From Chloroflexota bacterium (GTDB lineage: Bacteria > Chloroflexota > Anaerolineae > UBA4142 > SHND01): a DNA stretch of 64,000 nt. The notes below the pieces were generated by a model that saw only the letters and a program-made list of their open reading frames with translations, searched no databases and was not told where the DNA came from. Below are positions 39,271 to 48,101 of the stretch, in pieces. Position 1 is the stretch's first letter; each line of letters opens with the position of its first letter. The DNA lies in NCBI GenBank assembly GCA_004295045.1, contig SHND01000071.1:153968-217967 (forward strand), in the 5' to 3' direction. A program made the position numbers and the translations under genes.

Positions 39271-40536
39271 ATGTATCAAAAACTAACTCTCGACAACAAC
39301 CTGCGTCTCATCATCAACGAATTGCCGCATACGCGCTCGGTGACAACGAGCATCTATGTGGCGACGGGCGCGCGGTATGAAGCGGAACGCGTCAGCGGCA
39401 TTTCTCATTTCATTGAACACATGTTGTTCAAAGGAACGACAAAGCGTCCGACCGCGCAGGAAATCGCCGTCGCGATTGAAGGCATCGGCGGTTTTTTCAA
39501 CGCGTCAACCGGTCAAGAAATCACAAACTATTGGGTCAAAGTCGCATATCAACATTTCGAGACCGGACTGGACGTTTTGAGCGACATGCTGCGCGCGCCG
39601 TTATTCGACCCGACCGAAATTGAAAAAGAACGCCGCGTAATCATTCAAGAATTGCGCGAGACTTTTGATACACCGGAAGAACTCGTCTTTTTCGATCTCG
39701 ATGCGTTGATGTGGCTGCCGCATCCGCTGGGACGCGATGTTGCCGGTTCGCCCGAATCGGTCGCCGGCATCTCGCGCGATGATATGCTGCAATATCTCGC
39801 GCAGCATTATCATGCGGACAATTTGGTGGTCAGCGTCGCGGGTTTTGTCCAGGCGCAAGACATCGTGTCGCAGATCGCCGAAAAATTTTCGCCCGTCCTT
39901 CCCGCGCCGCGAGAGAACTTTGCGCGGTTTGGCTTGGCGCAAAGCAATGCGCGCGTTAAAGTGCGTTTCAAAAAGACCGAGCAAGCGCATGTCGCGGTTT
40001 CGACATGGGCGTATGACCGCAATCATCCTGATCGCTATGCAGTTAGTGTGTTGAATACGATTTTAGGCGACGGGATGAGTTCGCGCTTGTTTCAAGAAAT
40101 CCGCGAAAAGCGCGGGTTAGCGTATTCGGTTTCCTCGTTCGGCAGTTCGCTGGACGACTGCGGTTATTTTGGAAGTTACGCCGCAGTGGAACCGAAAAAC
40201 GCGGCGGCGACCCTCGCGGCAATGTTGGCGGAATGGGGTCAGCTTGCTTCACACAATGTGCCGGAACACGAATTGAACAAAGCCAAGGAATTGATCAAAG
40301 GCGGCATCTTGCTCTCGATGGAGGACACACATTCGATTGCGGGTTGGTACGGGCGGCAAGAAGCGCTGCGTCTGCCGATTCTTACAGCAGATCAGGTAAC
40401 AGCGCGGATTGACGCAGTGACCGCCGACGATGTGCAGCGCGTCGCGCGCGACATTTTTCGGAATGAATGGCTCAACCTCGCCGTTGTGGGACCCTTCAAG
40501 AGCGATGGTAAATTCATCACCGCCTTGCACCTTTGA
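39271..40536 (+). CDS. M16-family zinc peptidase (pitrilysin/MPP-beta-like)
   Basis: A 421-residue peptidase. The inverted zinc motif HxxEH is in ISHFIEHMLFKGT, with the distal Glu in IIQELRETFDTPEE. The C-terminal half has the R-Y-like region GMSSRLFQEIREKRGLAYSV. Length matches the two-domain bacterial members, which usually act as dimers on peptides. It begins 10 bases after folP and is likely cotranscribed. No signal peptide is visible, so it is cytoplasmic. The substrate is unknown. Confidence 0.92.
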   Translation: MYQKLTLDNNLRLIINELPHTRSVTTSIYVATGARYEAERVSGISHFIEHMLFKGTTKRPTAQEIAVAIEGIGGFFNASTGQEITNYWVKVAYQHFETGLDVLSDMLRAPLFDPTEIEKERRVIIQELRETFDTPEELVFFDLDALMWLPHPLGRDVAGSPESVAGISRDDMLQYLAQHYHADNLVVSVAGFVQAQDIVSQIAEKFSPVLPAPRENFARFGLAQSNARVKVRFKKTEQAHVAVSTWAYDRNHPDRYAVSVLNTILGDGMSSRLFQEIREKRGLAYSVSSFGSSLDDCGYFGSYAAVEPKNAAATLAAMLAEWGQLASHNVPEHELNKAKELIKGGILLSMEDTHSIAGWYGRQEALRLPILTADQVTARIDAVTADDVQRVARDIFRNEWLNLAVVGPFKSDGKFITALHL

Positions 40537-40639
40537 GCCGATTCGTCATTCGTTTGTAACGCGCGTCCTCCGCGAATTGCGCTACACTGTTTCCCTAACC
40601 GCTTGCCCCTCGCGGTAAATTCGCTGATGTAAGGAACGA

Positions 40640-41008
40640 ATGTCGCGCAAGAAAAAAGAATTACGCATCTCCGCCCTGCCGCTGTACGATCACGCTGCTC
40701 CTGCCTCCTCATTTTCAAAAACACTCCGTACGCTGGTCAATGGATTTTTTGGCGGGCAAAAAAAAACGTATCAGCCCACGCAACAAGAAATCGCCGATTA
40801 CTATCTCACGCCGCGCGAACGTGAAATTGCGTATCTCGCCGCCGTTGGATTTTCGATCCAGGAAATCGCGGACGCGCTCGGCTTGAATTTTCAAACGGCG
40901 CGCGTGCACTTGAGCAGCGTGCTGACGAAAATGGAACTCGACGATGCGCGCGCGCTGCGCGAATATTTTACACAGCGCGCGCCCGAGCAAGATAAAGATG
41001 CTTCTTGA
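40640..41008 (+). CDS. LuxR-type helix-turn-helix regulator
   Basis: A 122-residue protein. The first 50 residues are basic and unstructured-looking. Residues 55-115 are a GerE/LuxR DNA-binding domain: LTPREREIAYLAAVGFSIQE, IADALGLNFQTARVHLSSVL. No receiver or ligand domain is fused, so it is an orphan output module. AAGGAA precedes the ATG. The target is unknown; it lies between the M16 peptidase and the HprK-like kinase. Confidence 0.85.
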   Translation: MSRKKKELRISALPLYDHAAPASSFSKTLRTLVNGFFGGQKKTYQPTQQEIADYYLTPREREIAYLAAVGFSIQEIADALGLNFQTARVHLSSVLTKMELDDARALREYFTQRAPEQDKDAS

Positions 41009-41021
41009 CGCGGCGTTGTGA

Positions 41022-41050
41022 TTGACAATTCGGTATGACCTTTCTATACT
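41022..41050 (+). promoter_or_regulatory. promoter of the HprK-like gene
   Basis: TTGACA (41022-41027), 17-base spacer, TATACT (41045-41050), 15 bases before the ATG at 41066. One of the best promoters in the window. Confidence 0.85.
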
Positions 41051-41065
41051 CCCTGCCACCCGCAG

Positions 41066-41872
41066 ATGAATTCCCACGTCTGGACACACAACGTTAACTT
41101 TTCTGTCTACGGCGCGCGCATTGGCGTGCGCTCGAATGACGCGCGCGCGTTGAAGGAACTGCAAACTGTTTTTCCTCCACACTGGCGTCTCATCACAACG
41201 CGCAACGTGGATTGGCAATTCTCACTCTACATTGCGCCGCCCACGCGTTCGGGACGCAAGCCCATTCATCGGCTCTGGAGCAATGAGGAACAACGCATGC
41301 GCAGCAAAGATTTGGAACAAATCTTTATTGCGTTCGACCAAGATGTGCAGCTGGCGATCGCGCAAAACGCGCGCGGTAAAATATTTGTGCACGCGGGCGC
41401 GGTGGGCTGGCGCGGTCGCGGCATTATCATTCCCGGAAAATCGTATGCGGGCAAGAGTTCGCTCGTGCGCGAATTGGTGCGCGCGGGCGCGACGTACTAT
41501 TCCGATGAATTTGCGGTGTTGGATCAGCAGGGTCGTTTGCATCCTTTTGCGCGACAACCTGCCCTGCGCGATGAAAACAATCTGAATCAAAAAATTTCCT
41601 TGGCGGAATTAGGCGGCGCAATCGGACAGCGACCTTTGGCGGTGGGAACGGTGCTTGTGACAAAGTATCGCGAACGCGCAAAATGGCGCCCGCGCGTTTT
41701 AACGCCCGGTCTCGGCGTCTTGGAACTCTTGGCGCATACGGTAGCTGCGCCTTCGAAACGACCCATGGCGTTGGAGGTCTTGACACGCGTATCAAAACAA
41801 GCAATCGTTCTAAAAAGCGCGCGCGGCGAAGCGCGCGCGTTGGCTGAGCAATTGCTTGACGCGCTTGTATAA
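41066..41872 (+). CDS. HPr kinase-like P-loop protein
   Basis: A 268-residue protein with an HprK-type kinase core. Walker A is IIPGKSYAGKSSLVRELV, followed by ATYYSDEFAVLDQQGRL, matching the HprK Walker B pattern. True HprK proteins have an N-terminal HPr-recognition domain and a capture loop that I do not see. Such short homologs occur near peptide-modification and sugar clusters. The N-terminal 100 residues are alpha/beta and unfamiliar. A strong promoter drives it, and the glycan cluster follows 76 bases downstream. Confidence 0.7.
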   Translation: MNSHVWTHNVNFSVYGARIGVRSNDARALKELQTVFPPHWRLITTRNVDWQFSLYIAPPTRSGRKPIHRLWSNEEQRMRSKDLEQIFIAFDQDVQLAIAQNARGKIFVHAGAVGWRGRGIIIPGKSYAGKSSLVRELVRAGATYYSDEFAVLDQQGRLHPFARQPALRDENNLNQKISLAELGGAIGQRPLAVGTVLVTKYRERAKWRPRVLTPGLGVLELLAHTVAAPSKRPMALEVLTRVSKQAIVLKSARGEARALAEQLLDALV

Positions 41873-41934
41873 TTCCGATGTCCATTCGATCATTCGGCGC
41901 GCTGCTGCCATTTCTTGAAAATCCTCTCCGCGCG

Positions 41935-41940
41935 TATAAT
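41935..41940 (+). promoter_or_regulatory. -10 element before the glycan cluster
   Basis: A consensus TATAAT ends 8 bases before the ATG at 41949, which would give a leaderless mRNA. No well-spaced -35 box is visible (TTGAAA is 14 bases upstream). Confidence 0.45.
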
Positions 41941-41948
41941 CTTTGGCG

Positions 41949-43583
41949 ATGGTTCCCTCAAGTGCGTCGGAGGAACGCGATCTGACGCCGTTGGTTTCTT
42001 CTCCCATTACAGTGACACAGTTCACGCCTGCGGCGAATTCCGGGTCGCAGGCGCTTTTATTCACGCGCGATGCGAGATGGCTGGCAGGCATCGGACTTGT
42101 TTACGCGCTGCTCGTCATCGCAACCGTGTTCACATTGCATCCATACTTTTCGCAAACGTGGGATGTCGTCACCTTTGTCAATGCAGGCAAAAGCGCGCTG
42201 TCGCCGGAATGGAACGCGTTGTACGCCCAGTCGCGCGCGGACCGCTACTGGCCCTATGCGTATCCGCCGCTTCATGCTTTCGTTGTCGCGCCGTTCGTAG
42301 CGCTCGCGGGTCTTGTCCCCGACTGGTTATTGGTTCGCATACCGCCGTTGTTGTTCGATATTGCGTTGGGCATTTTGTTGTATGAAATCCTCGCGCGCAG
42401 GACGGAAAATAAAAATCTGGCGCGGCTTGGAATGTTGGTGTGGTTGTTAAATCCTGTCACCTGGTACGACACGGCGGTGCAGGGACATTTTGAAGCAGAA
42501 TGGTTATTTTTTATCGCGCTGGCGTATTTTCTTTTTGAAACAAAACGCAGTTGGATTGTGCCGACGCTCTGCCTTGCCGTCGCGTTTTTGTTCAAGCAAA
42601 ACGCGATCTTGTTTGCAATGCCGCTGTGGGCGCTTTTGATTTTCAATCCTGAACAGAGTGTATCACGCCGCGCGCTTTTGTTTCTCGGTTCAATTATTGT
42701 CTTTATCCTGCCCATTCTAATTGTGTCATTGCCGTTTCTCTTGTTCTCGAACGATTATTGGTACATGAACGTCCAATATGTAGCCGATGTGCCGCTGCAA
42801 ACGCAGTCGTGGCTGGTCGCGCTCGCCAACGCATTCGGCGCAGACAATTTGTTTTTGCGCGCGTCATCCCCGCTCACCATTCTGGCTGCCGTGGTGATTT
42901 CGATTTTTGCGGCGCGGCGCGGCATGAATGTGTGGCTGACGGCGATGTTGATTGCGCTCTCGTTCTTTCTGCTCTCTAAAAAAGTCGTTGGCTATTATTA
43001 CGTGATGATCCTGCCGTTCGCGCTTGTAACACTCATTCCTACGAAACATTTCCGTTTGCTCTCGTTAATTGTCGTCGCCATTGCTTTTATTTCGCTTTCG
43101 CCCTATTTTGCTTCGTGGGCAAATCAGGAACATGGCTGGCTCTACGGCGCGTTGGGAATTTTGAACAGCGCATTGTGGCTGGGCATTTTTGTGTGGCTCT
43201 GGCGCAATCATCCGCTTGCGGTTCAGTCCGCTCAAAATGCGCGCGTCCTCGCGTTTTTCTCACTCGCGCTTTTTTTCACGGGCGTGCTGGCGGCATTGCT
43301 GCAGCCATTCATCGCAAGCGCAACGAGTCCCATCCGCGCCCCGTTACTGCCGAGTGGATACGAACTTCAAACGTTCGCCTTGTTTGGGGTGTTTCTTGCG
43401 CTGGTCGGCGGCGCGATCTTTTTGACGCAATGGTTCACGCAAAGCATCGCGCGCGGGGAGCGCATTCCCCGCGCCGCGTACGCACTCGTGGTATTATTAG
43501 CGCCGCTCTATTTTTTGACCTTTACATTGACAAAAGAATCAACCGCTGCGCTTGAATTTGCGCTCAAGATGTTGAGAGTGTAA
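41949..43583 (+). CDS. GT-C-type membrane glycosyltransferase
   Basis: A 544-residue polytopic protein with about 12 membrane segments. After the first segment the loop has YFSQTWDVVTFVNAG, with an acidic residue where PIG-M/ALG-type mannosyltransferases keep theirs, then YWPYAYPPLHAF, the YPPL pattern of that group. It would use a polyprenyl-phosphate sugar donor on the outer face of the membrane. The ATG at 41949 is used rather than the TTG two codons earlier. It opens the long glycan cluster. Confidence 0.8.
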   Translation: MVPSSASEERDLTPLVSSPITVTQFTPAANSGSQALLFTRDARWLAGIGLVYALLVIATVFTLHPYFSQTWDVVTFVNAGKSALSPEWNALYAQSRADRYWPYAYPPLHAFVVAPFVALAGLVPDWLLVRIPPLLFDIALGILLYEILARRTENKNLARLGMLVWLLNPVTWYDTAVQGHFEAEWLFFIALAYFLFETKRSWIVPTLCLAVAFLFKQNAILFAMPLWALLIFNPEQSVSRRALLFLGSIIVFILPILIVSLPFLLFSNDYWYMNVQYVADVPLQTQSWLVALANAFGADNLFLRASSPLTILAAVVISIFAARRGMNVWLTAMLIALSFFLLSKKVVGYYYVMILPFALVTLIPTKHFRLLSLIVVAIAFISLSPYFASWANQEHGWLYGALGILNSALWLGIFVWLWRNHPLAVQSAQNARVLAFFSLALFFTGVLAALLQPFIASATSPIRAPLLPSGYELQTFALFGVFLALVGGAIFLTQWFTQSIARGERIPRAAYALVVLLAPLYFLTFTLTKESTAALEFALKMLRV

Positions 43584-43603
43584 AGCGCGCGCAGCAACGG
43601 AAA

Positions 43604-44539
43604 ATGTTTCCCATCTATTGCAGCGTCGGCATCACGGCGCATAACGAAGAAAAAAATATCGGCAAGCTTTTAGAGGCGCTGCTCGCGCAAGAGCTGGCGC
43701 AGGTTGCCATCAGCGAAATCATTGTCGTCGCGAGCGGTTGCACCGACCGAACCTGCGACGTGGTGCGCGAGTACGAGGCGCGCGATCCGCGCGTGAAACT
43801 GTTCGAGCAAGCCAAACGCGAGGGCAAGACTTCGGCGATCAATTTATTTTTGCAGAATGCGCGCGAAGAAATTTGCGTGATCGAAAGCGGCGACACAATT
43901 CCCGGAATCACGACGATTGAAAATCTGGTCAAGCTCTTTGCCGATCCGAAAGTGGGCATGACCGGCGCGCAAAAAATTCCGACGAACGTAGATGATCACA
44001 TCGTCGGTTACATGTCCCATTTGCGTTTGCAGATGGAACATGAATTATGTTTGGAAATTCCGCGCCTCGGCGAATTGATTGCCTTTCGCAAAGTGTTTGC
44101 CTATTTGCCGCCTGATGTGGCGATGGATGAAGCGTTCGTCGAAGCGCTCGTCATTCGACGCGGCTTGGAAGTGAAATACGCGCCCGCTGCGGTGGTGTAC
44201 AACACGGGTCCCGAAAACATGCGCGAGTTTATCATGCAGCGCCGCCGCAATTACGCGGGACATTTGCATCTGGTTCGCAAGTACGGCTATAAAGTCTCTT
44301 CGATGGACACCTTGCGCGTCTCACGCATCGCGTCGGAAGAAATGTGGAAAGCGTTTCGCTTGATCTATACGCTTATCACACTCGGTCTCGTGGAAGGCAT
44401 CGCGCGGGCGCTGGGCTCGTACGATTATTTTGTGCGGGGGCGCAAGCATGAAATCTGGAACATTGCGTGGACGACGAAAAGCGTTGACCGTCAAGCCGAA
44501 CCCAAAATAAAGAGCCAAGACCAACCATCGAGCCATTAA
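43604..44539 (+). CDS. family 2 glycosyltransferase
   Basis: A 311-residue GT-A-fold enzyme. The nucleotide-sugar region is VGITAHNEEKNIGKLLEALL, EIIVVASGCTDRTCDVV and GKTSAINLFLQ; the DxD position reads ESGDTIPG. QRRRNYAGHL late in the sequence resembles the QxxRW-like acceptor region of processive members. A C-terminal hydrophobic stretch (LIYTLITLGLVEGIARAL) may touch the membrane. It lies 20 bases after the GT-C gene. Confidence 0.85.
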   Translation: MFPIYCSVGITAHNEEKNIGKLLEALLAQELAQVAISEIIVVASGCTDRTCDVVREYEARDPRVKLFEQAKREGKTSAINLFLQNAREEICVIESGDTIPGITTIENLVKLFADPKVGMTGAQKIPTNVDDHIVGYMSHLRLQMEHELCLEIPRLGELIAFRKVFAYLPPDVAMDEAFVEALVIRRGLEVKYAPAAVVYNTGPENMREFIMQRRRNYAGHLHLVRKYGYKVSSMDTLRVSRIASEEMWKAFRLIYTLITLGLVEGIARALGSYDYFVRGRKHEIWNIAWTTKSVDRQAEPKIKSQDQPSSH

Positions 44540-44544
44540 GCCGC

Positions 44545-45609
44545 ATGAAACAAAATCTCGTCACCGTTCTAAAAATTCTCGTTACCCTCGCGCTGTTTGC
44601 GTTTCTCCTCACCCGTATTCCCTTACAGCTTGTATGGAGCATCATTGCCGAAGCGAACGTGCCGCTGTTGCTTTTGGCGACGGCGATCTATTTTGGCGCA
44701 ATAGTTTTGGGCGCTGTGAAATGGCGCATTCTGGTGCGCGCGCAAGACATTGACGCGTCGCTTGGCGCATTGTTATCGTATTCGCTGATGGGATTGTTTT
44801 TTGGAAATGTGCTGCCCTCCAACATCGGCGGCGACGTGATTCGCGCGTACGATCTCGCGCGCGTGACGCGCGGACGGGCAGAAGCCGCCGCGATTTCTGT
44901 TTTGGTAGACCGCTTGATGGGTTTGTTCGCGTTCTTTTCCGCTGCGGTTGTGACGGCGGCGTTGGCAACTTTTATGTTGGCGCAAGCGCAGGCGATGGAG
45001 CGAATCGAAGTCGCAACGGTGATCGCCGCGAGCGCGTTCATGGCATTGTGCGCCGCGTTATTCAGCCGTCGGCTCGCGCGCCGTTTTGCCTTTCTTTTCG
45101 ATTTCGGACCTCTGCGGCGCTTTAAACCAATTGCGCAAAATGTGTACCGCGCCTTGCAAGTGTATCGCTTTCGTTACACCGCGCTGGCGCTGAATGTTTT
45201 GATTTCGATGACCATTGTGGTTCTCACCGCGTTCGTTTGGTATCTCGTCGGACGCGCGGTGGGCATTACCGATGTCAGTTTCTTTACCTTTCTCCTTTTT
45301 AATCCGATCATTGCCTTTCTACTTCTCATCCCCATTTCTTTTAATGGTCTTGGCGCCAAAGAAGCGATTGTTGTTTTCTTTTTTGGACTCGTCGGCGTTC
45401 CCGACGCGCGCGCGCTCGCGATGTCTCTGCTCTTTCACGTGATCGTGGTCGTAACCAGTTTGCCCGGCGGTTTCGTGTGGTTTAGCAAGCGAAAACAGAC
45501 AGCAGACGACAGACGACAGCCAAATGATTTGGTGCGTGCGGCGGCGCCGACGACCGGTCACCCCGACGCGTCATCACGCATGGTGCAAGATGATTCGCGG
45601 GGTGCGTGA
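44545..45609 (+). CDS. LPG synthase TM-like (AglD/flippase-like) membrane protein
   Basis: A 354-residue protein with eight or more membrane segments of the lysylphosphatidylglycerol synthase TM (UPF0104) family. Signature regions are GAVKWRILVRAQ, GLFFGNVLPSNIGGDVIRAY, SVLVDRLMGLFAF and LIPISFNGLGAKEAIVVFFF. Relatives are found in glycan clusters and are proposed to move or modify lipid-linked precursors; the activity is not established. A paralog is encoded at 57776-58771. The C-terminus is polar and variable. Confidence 0.85.
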   Translation: MKQNLVTVLKILVTLALFAFLLTRIPLQLVWSIIAEANVPLLLLATAIYFGAIVLGAVKWRILVRAQDIDASLGALLSYSLMGLFFGNVLPSNIGGDVIRAYDLARVTRGRAEAAAISVLVDRLMGLFAFFSAAVVTAALATFMLAQAQAMERIEVATVIAASAFMALCAALFSRRLARRFAFLFDFGPLRRFKPIAQNVYRALQVYRFRYTALALNVLISMTIVVLTAFVWYLVGRAVGITDVSFFTFLLFNPIIAFLLLIPISFNGLGAKEAIVVFFFGLVGVPDARALAMSLLFHVIVVVTSLPGGFVWFSKRKQTADDRRQPNDLVRAAAPTTGHPDASSRMVQDDSRGA

Positions 45610-45639
45610 AGACGCGCCGCCGTCTCCTGATTCCTCGCA

Positions 45640-46860
45640 GTGAACATTCTCATTGCCACCGATGTCTTTCCGCCCAAGAGTGGAGGCAGTGGGTGGAGCA
45701 GCTTTCATCTCGCGCGCGCCTTGCAGCAGCGCGGGCATCGCATTCAAGTCGTACAGCCGCGCGCGGGTTTGCGCGGAACGCAAGCGCGCGATTATGAAGG
45801 ATTGCGCGTCGTGGAAGTGGGCTATGACGCGAGCGACATGCCCGGCTTGCGCGCGTGGCAGCGCACACGCGCGTTGGAAAAAACATTGAGCGCGTATCTT
45901 GTCGAATGTGCCCGCGAATTTGATGTCATTCACGCGCAGCATCTCTTGTCCATTGGCGCGGCGGTAAAGGCGAAAAAAGTTTCGCACATTCCGGTTGTCA
46001 GCACTGTGCGAGATTACTGGGCAGTATGTTTGTACGGAACGTTGTGGCGCGAGAACGCGATTTGTCCGATTTGTTACGGCAGTGAAATTACGCGCTGCCT
46101 CGCTCAAAAATATGGCGCGCGCGCAAAATTCATGCAGCCCGCCATTCCCTTTGTCGAACGCGAGTTGATGCGCCGCCAACGCACTTTGCAAGATTCTGAT
46201 GTCGTAATCGCCGTGAGTGAGTTTGTCGCGGACACGCTGCGCGGAATTGTGGCGAATGATAAAGTGCGCGTCGTCCCGAATCTGATTGATGTGGAAGGAG
46301 CCATTGCAGCGGCAGAACGCGGTCAGCAATGGGCATTGGGCAAGCCCTACTTGATGTTCATTGGAAAATTAAATGCGCTGAAAGGGGCGGATGTCTTGCC
46401 GGAGATTTTGGCAAAGAGCGCCGTGGACATTCCGCTGATTGTGGCGGGCGATGGAGAGTTGAGAGACGCGTTGGCGCGTTGTAAGGGAATCGAGATGCGC
46501 GGATGGATTTCCAACAAAGAAATATTGGCATTGCTCGCGCGCGCAGAAGCATTGCTCTTTCCCTCGCGCTGGGCGGAGCCGTTGGCGCGCACCCTTTTGG
46601 AAGCACAGGCGCTGGGCGTGCCGACGGTTGCTTTGAAAACTGGCGGAACTCGTGATATTATACAAGACAATTTTAACGGCTTGCTCGCCGAGAGTGTGGA
46701 TGAATTTGCAGAACAGGTTCGGCGAGTTGTGCAGTCATCAGAATTGCGCACGCGTTTGAGCGAAAACGCAAAGCGCGTCGCCGCAGCCAAGTTTGACGCA
46801 CAGGTTGTAACACAGCAACTCGAAGCCAGCTACGATTCAGTCATTCGCAATTCGCAATAA
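45640..46860 (+). CDS. family 4 glycosyltransferase
   Basis: A 406-residue GT-B enzyme with a GTG start. The N-terminal domain has ILIATDVFPPKSGGSGWSSF; the C-terminal donor domain has FIGKLNALKGADVLPEIL, the E-x7-E region FPSRWAEPLARTLLEAQALG and GGTRDIIQDNFNGLLA. An unusual Cys-rich stretch (AICPICYGSEITRCLA) near residue 135 could bind a metal. The stop codon overlaps the next start by one base. Confidence 0.9.
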   Translation: MNILIATDVFPPKSGGSGWSSFHLARALQQRGHRIQVVQPRAGLRGTQARDYEGLRVVEVGYDASDMPGLRAWQRTRALEKTLSAYLVECAREFDVIHAQHLLSIGAAVKAKKVSHIPVVSTVRDYWAVCLYGTLWRENAICPICYGSEITRCLAQKYGARAKFMQPAIPFVERELMRRQRTLQDSDVVIAVSEFVADTLRGIVANDKVRVVPNLIDVEGAIAAAERGQQWALGKPYLMFIGKLNALKGADVLPEILAKSAVDIPLIVAGDGELRDALARCKGIEMRGWISNKEILALLARAEALLFPSRWAEPLARTLLEAQALGVPTVALKTGGTRDIIQDNFNGLLAESVDEFAEQVRRVVQSSELRTRLSENAKRVAAAKFDAQVVTQQLEASYDSVIRNSQ

Positions 46861-48092
46861 TGCACATCGCACTTTTATCGCGCGCAGTTTTTGGTCTCCA
46901 TGGCTATGGCGGCATGGAACGTCATGTTTTGGAACTCGCGCGACACCTCACCCGCGCGGGCGTACGCGTCACCATCGTTACGATGCCTCCGACGCGCGAC
47001 GCGCAGTGGCACGAACCCGGAATTGAACTCAAAATTGTGGACGCGCCGCGTTTGCCGCTGCACGGCATTCCTGATCGCGTCATCAATTATCCGCGTTGGT
47101 CGCACGTCGCCGCGCGCGTGTTGGCGGCGCTGCCTGTGGATTTGGTTCACGCGCAAGGCGCGGCGGGAATCGGTTACGCCCAGTTGTTGGCAAAGGGTGT
47201 CGCGCACGCGCCGCTGGTCATCAATCCGCAGGGCATGGAAGAATTTAAAACGTCATTCTCAAAACGCACCGCCTATCTGCCGCTGCAATACATGGAACGC
47301 CGCGCGGCGCGCTTTGCAAATGCGTTGATCGCTGCCGATACGTTATCGGTCAATGACATTCCCAAATTCTTGAACGTGCCGCCCGAGCGCATCGTCATGA
47401 TTCCAAATGGGATTGATGTGGACGCTGCGCGCAATTGGGTGAGTATTGATGTGCAGCGCGTGCTGTTACAGCGTTTGCAATTGGCGCAGCGGCAGCCGCT
47501 CCTGTTGAGCGTTGGAAGATTGGAAGACAATAAAGGGTTTGATTTGATGCTCGACGCGCTGAAACAAATTCGCGCAAACCTGCCGTCCAAATGGCAGTGG
47601 CTGTTGATAGGCGACGGACCCCAACGCGAAGCATTGCAGGCAAAAATTCGCGCGTATCAATTCCGCGATCATGTGCGCTTGCTCGGCAGTGTGGATGATA
47701 TTACGCTGCACAATTTGTACGAACTGGCAACGCTCTTTGTGCACCCGACGTTATTCGAAGGTTCTTCGCTCGTGACGCTCGAAGCGATGTGTCATTCGCG
47801 CCCACTGGTCGGCACAGCGGTCGGCGGCATCCCCGATAAAATTTTGCGCGGTCAAAACGGGTATCTCATCCCGCCCGGTGATGTCCAAGCGCTCGCGGAC
47901 AAGATGTTGCTGGCGCTGCGCGATCAAAACAGATTGCGCGCGATGGGCGCCGCCTCGTACCAAATTGTACGAGAACGCTTTGATTGGCGCGTGGTGATTC
48001 ACCAAACGCTCGCGCTGTATCAAGCGGTGCTGCGTGCAAAGGTTGTCGAGCCGCAATATGTCGAGACGCATGTTGATGCTGCGGTGGTGTAA
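46860..48092 (+). CDS. family 4 glycosyltransferase
   Basis: A 410-residue GT-B enzyme. N-terminal GLHGYGGMERHVLELARHL; donor domain SVGRLEDNKGFDLMLDAL, LIGDGPQREALQAK, and FVHPTLFEGSSLVTLEAMCH with the E-x7-E motif. It overlaps the upstream family 4 gene by one base (TAATG), so the two are translationally coupled and probably act in sequence on the same glycan. Confidence 0.9.
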   Translation: MHIALLSRAVFGLHGYGGMERHVLELARHLTRAGVRVTIVTMPPTRDAQWHEPGIELKIVDAPRLPLHGIPDRVINYPRWSHVAARVLAALPVDLVHAQGAAGIGYAQLLAKGVAHAPLVINPQGMEEFKTSFSKRTAYLPLQYMERRAARFANALIAADTLSVNDIPKFLNVPPERIVMIPNGIDVDAARNWVSIDVQRVLLQRLQLAQRQPLLLSVGRLEDNKGFDLMLDALKQIRANLPSKWQWLLIGDGPQREALQAKIRAYQFRDHVRLLGSVDDITLHNLYELATLFVHPTLFEGSSLVTLEAMCHSRPLVGTAVGGIPDKILRGQNGYLIPPGDVQALADKMLLALRDQNRLRAMGAASYQIVRERFDWRVVIHQTLALYQAVLRAKVVEPQYVETHVDAAVV

Positions 48093-48101
48093 TTACGCCG
48101 G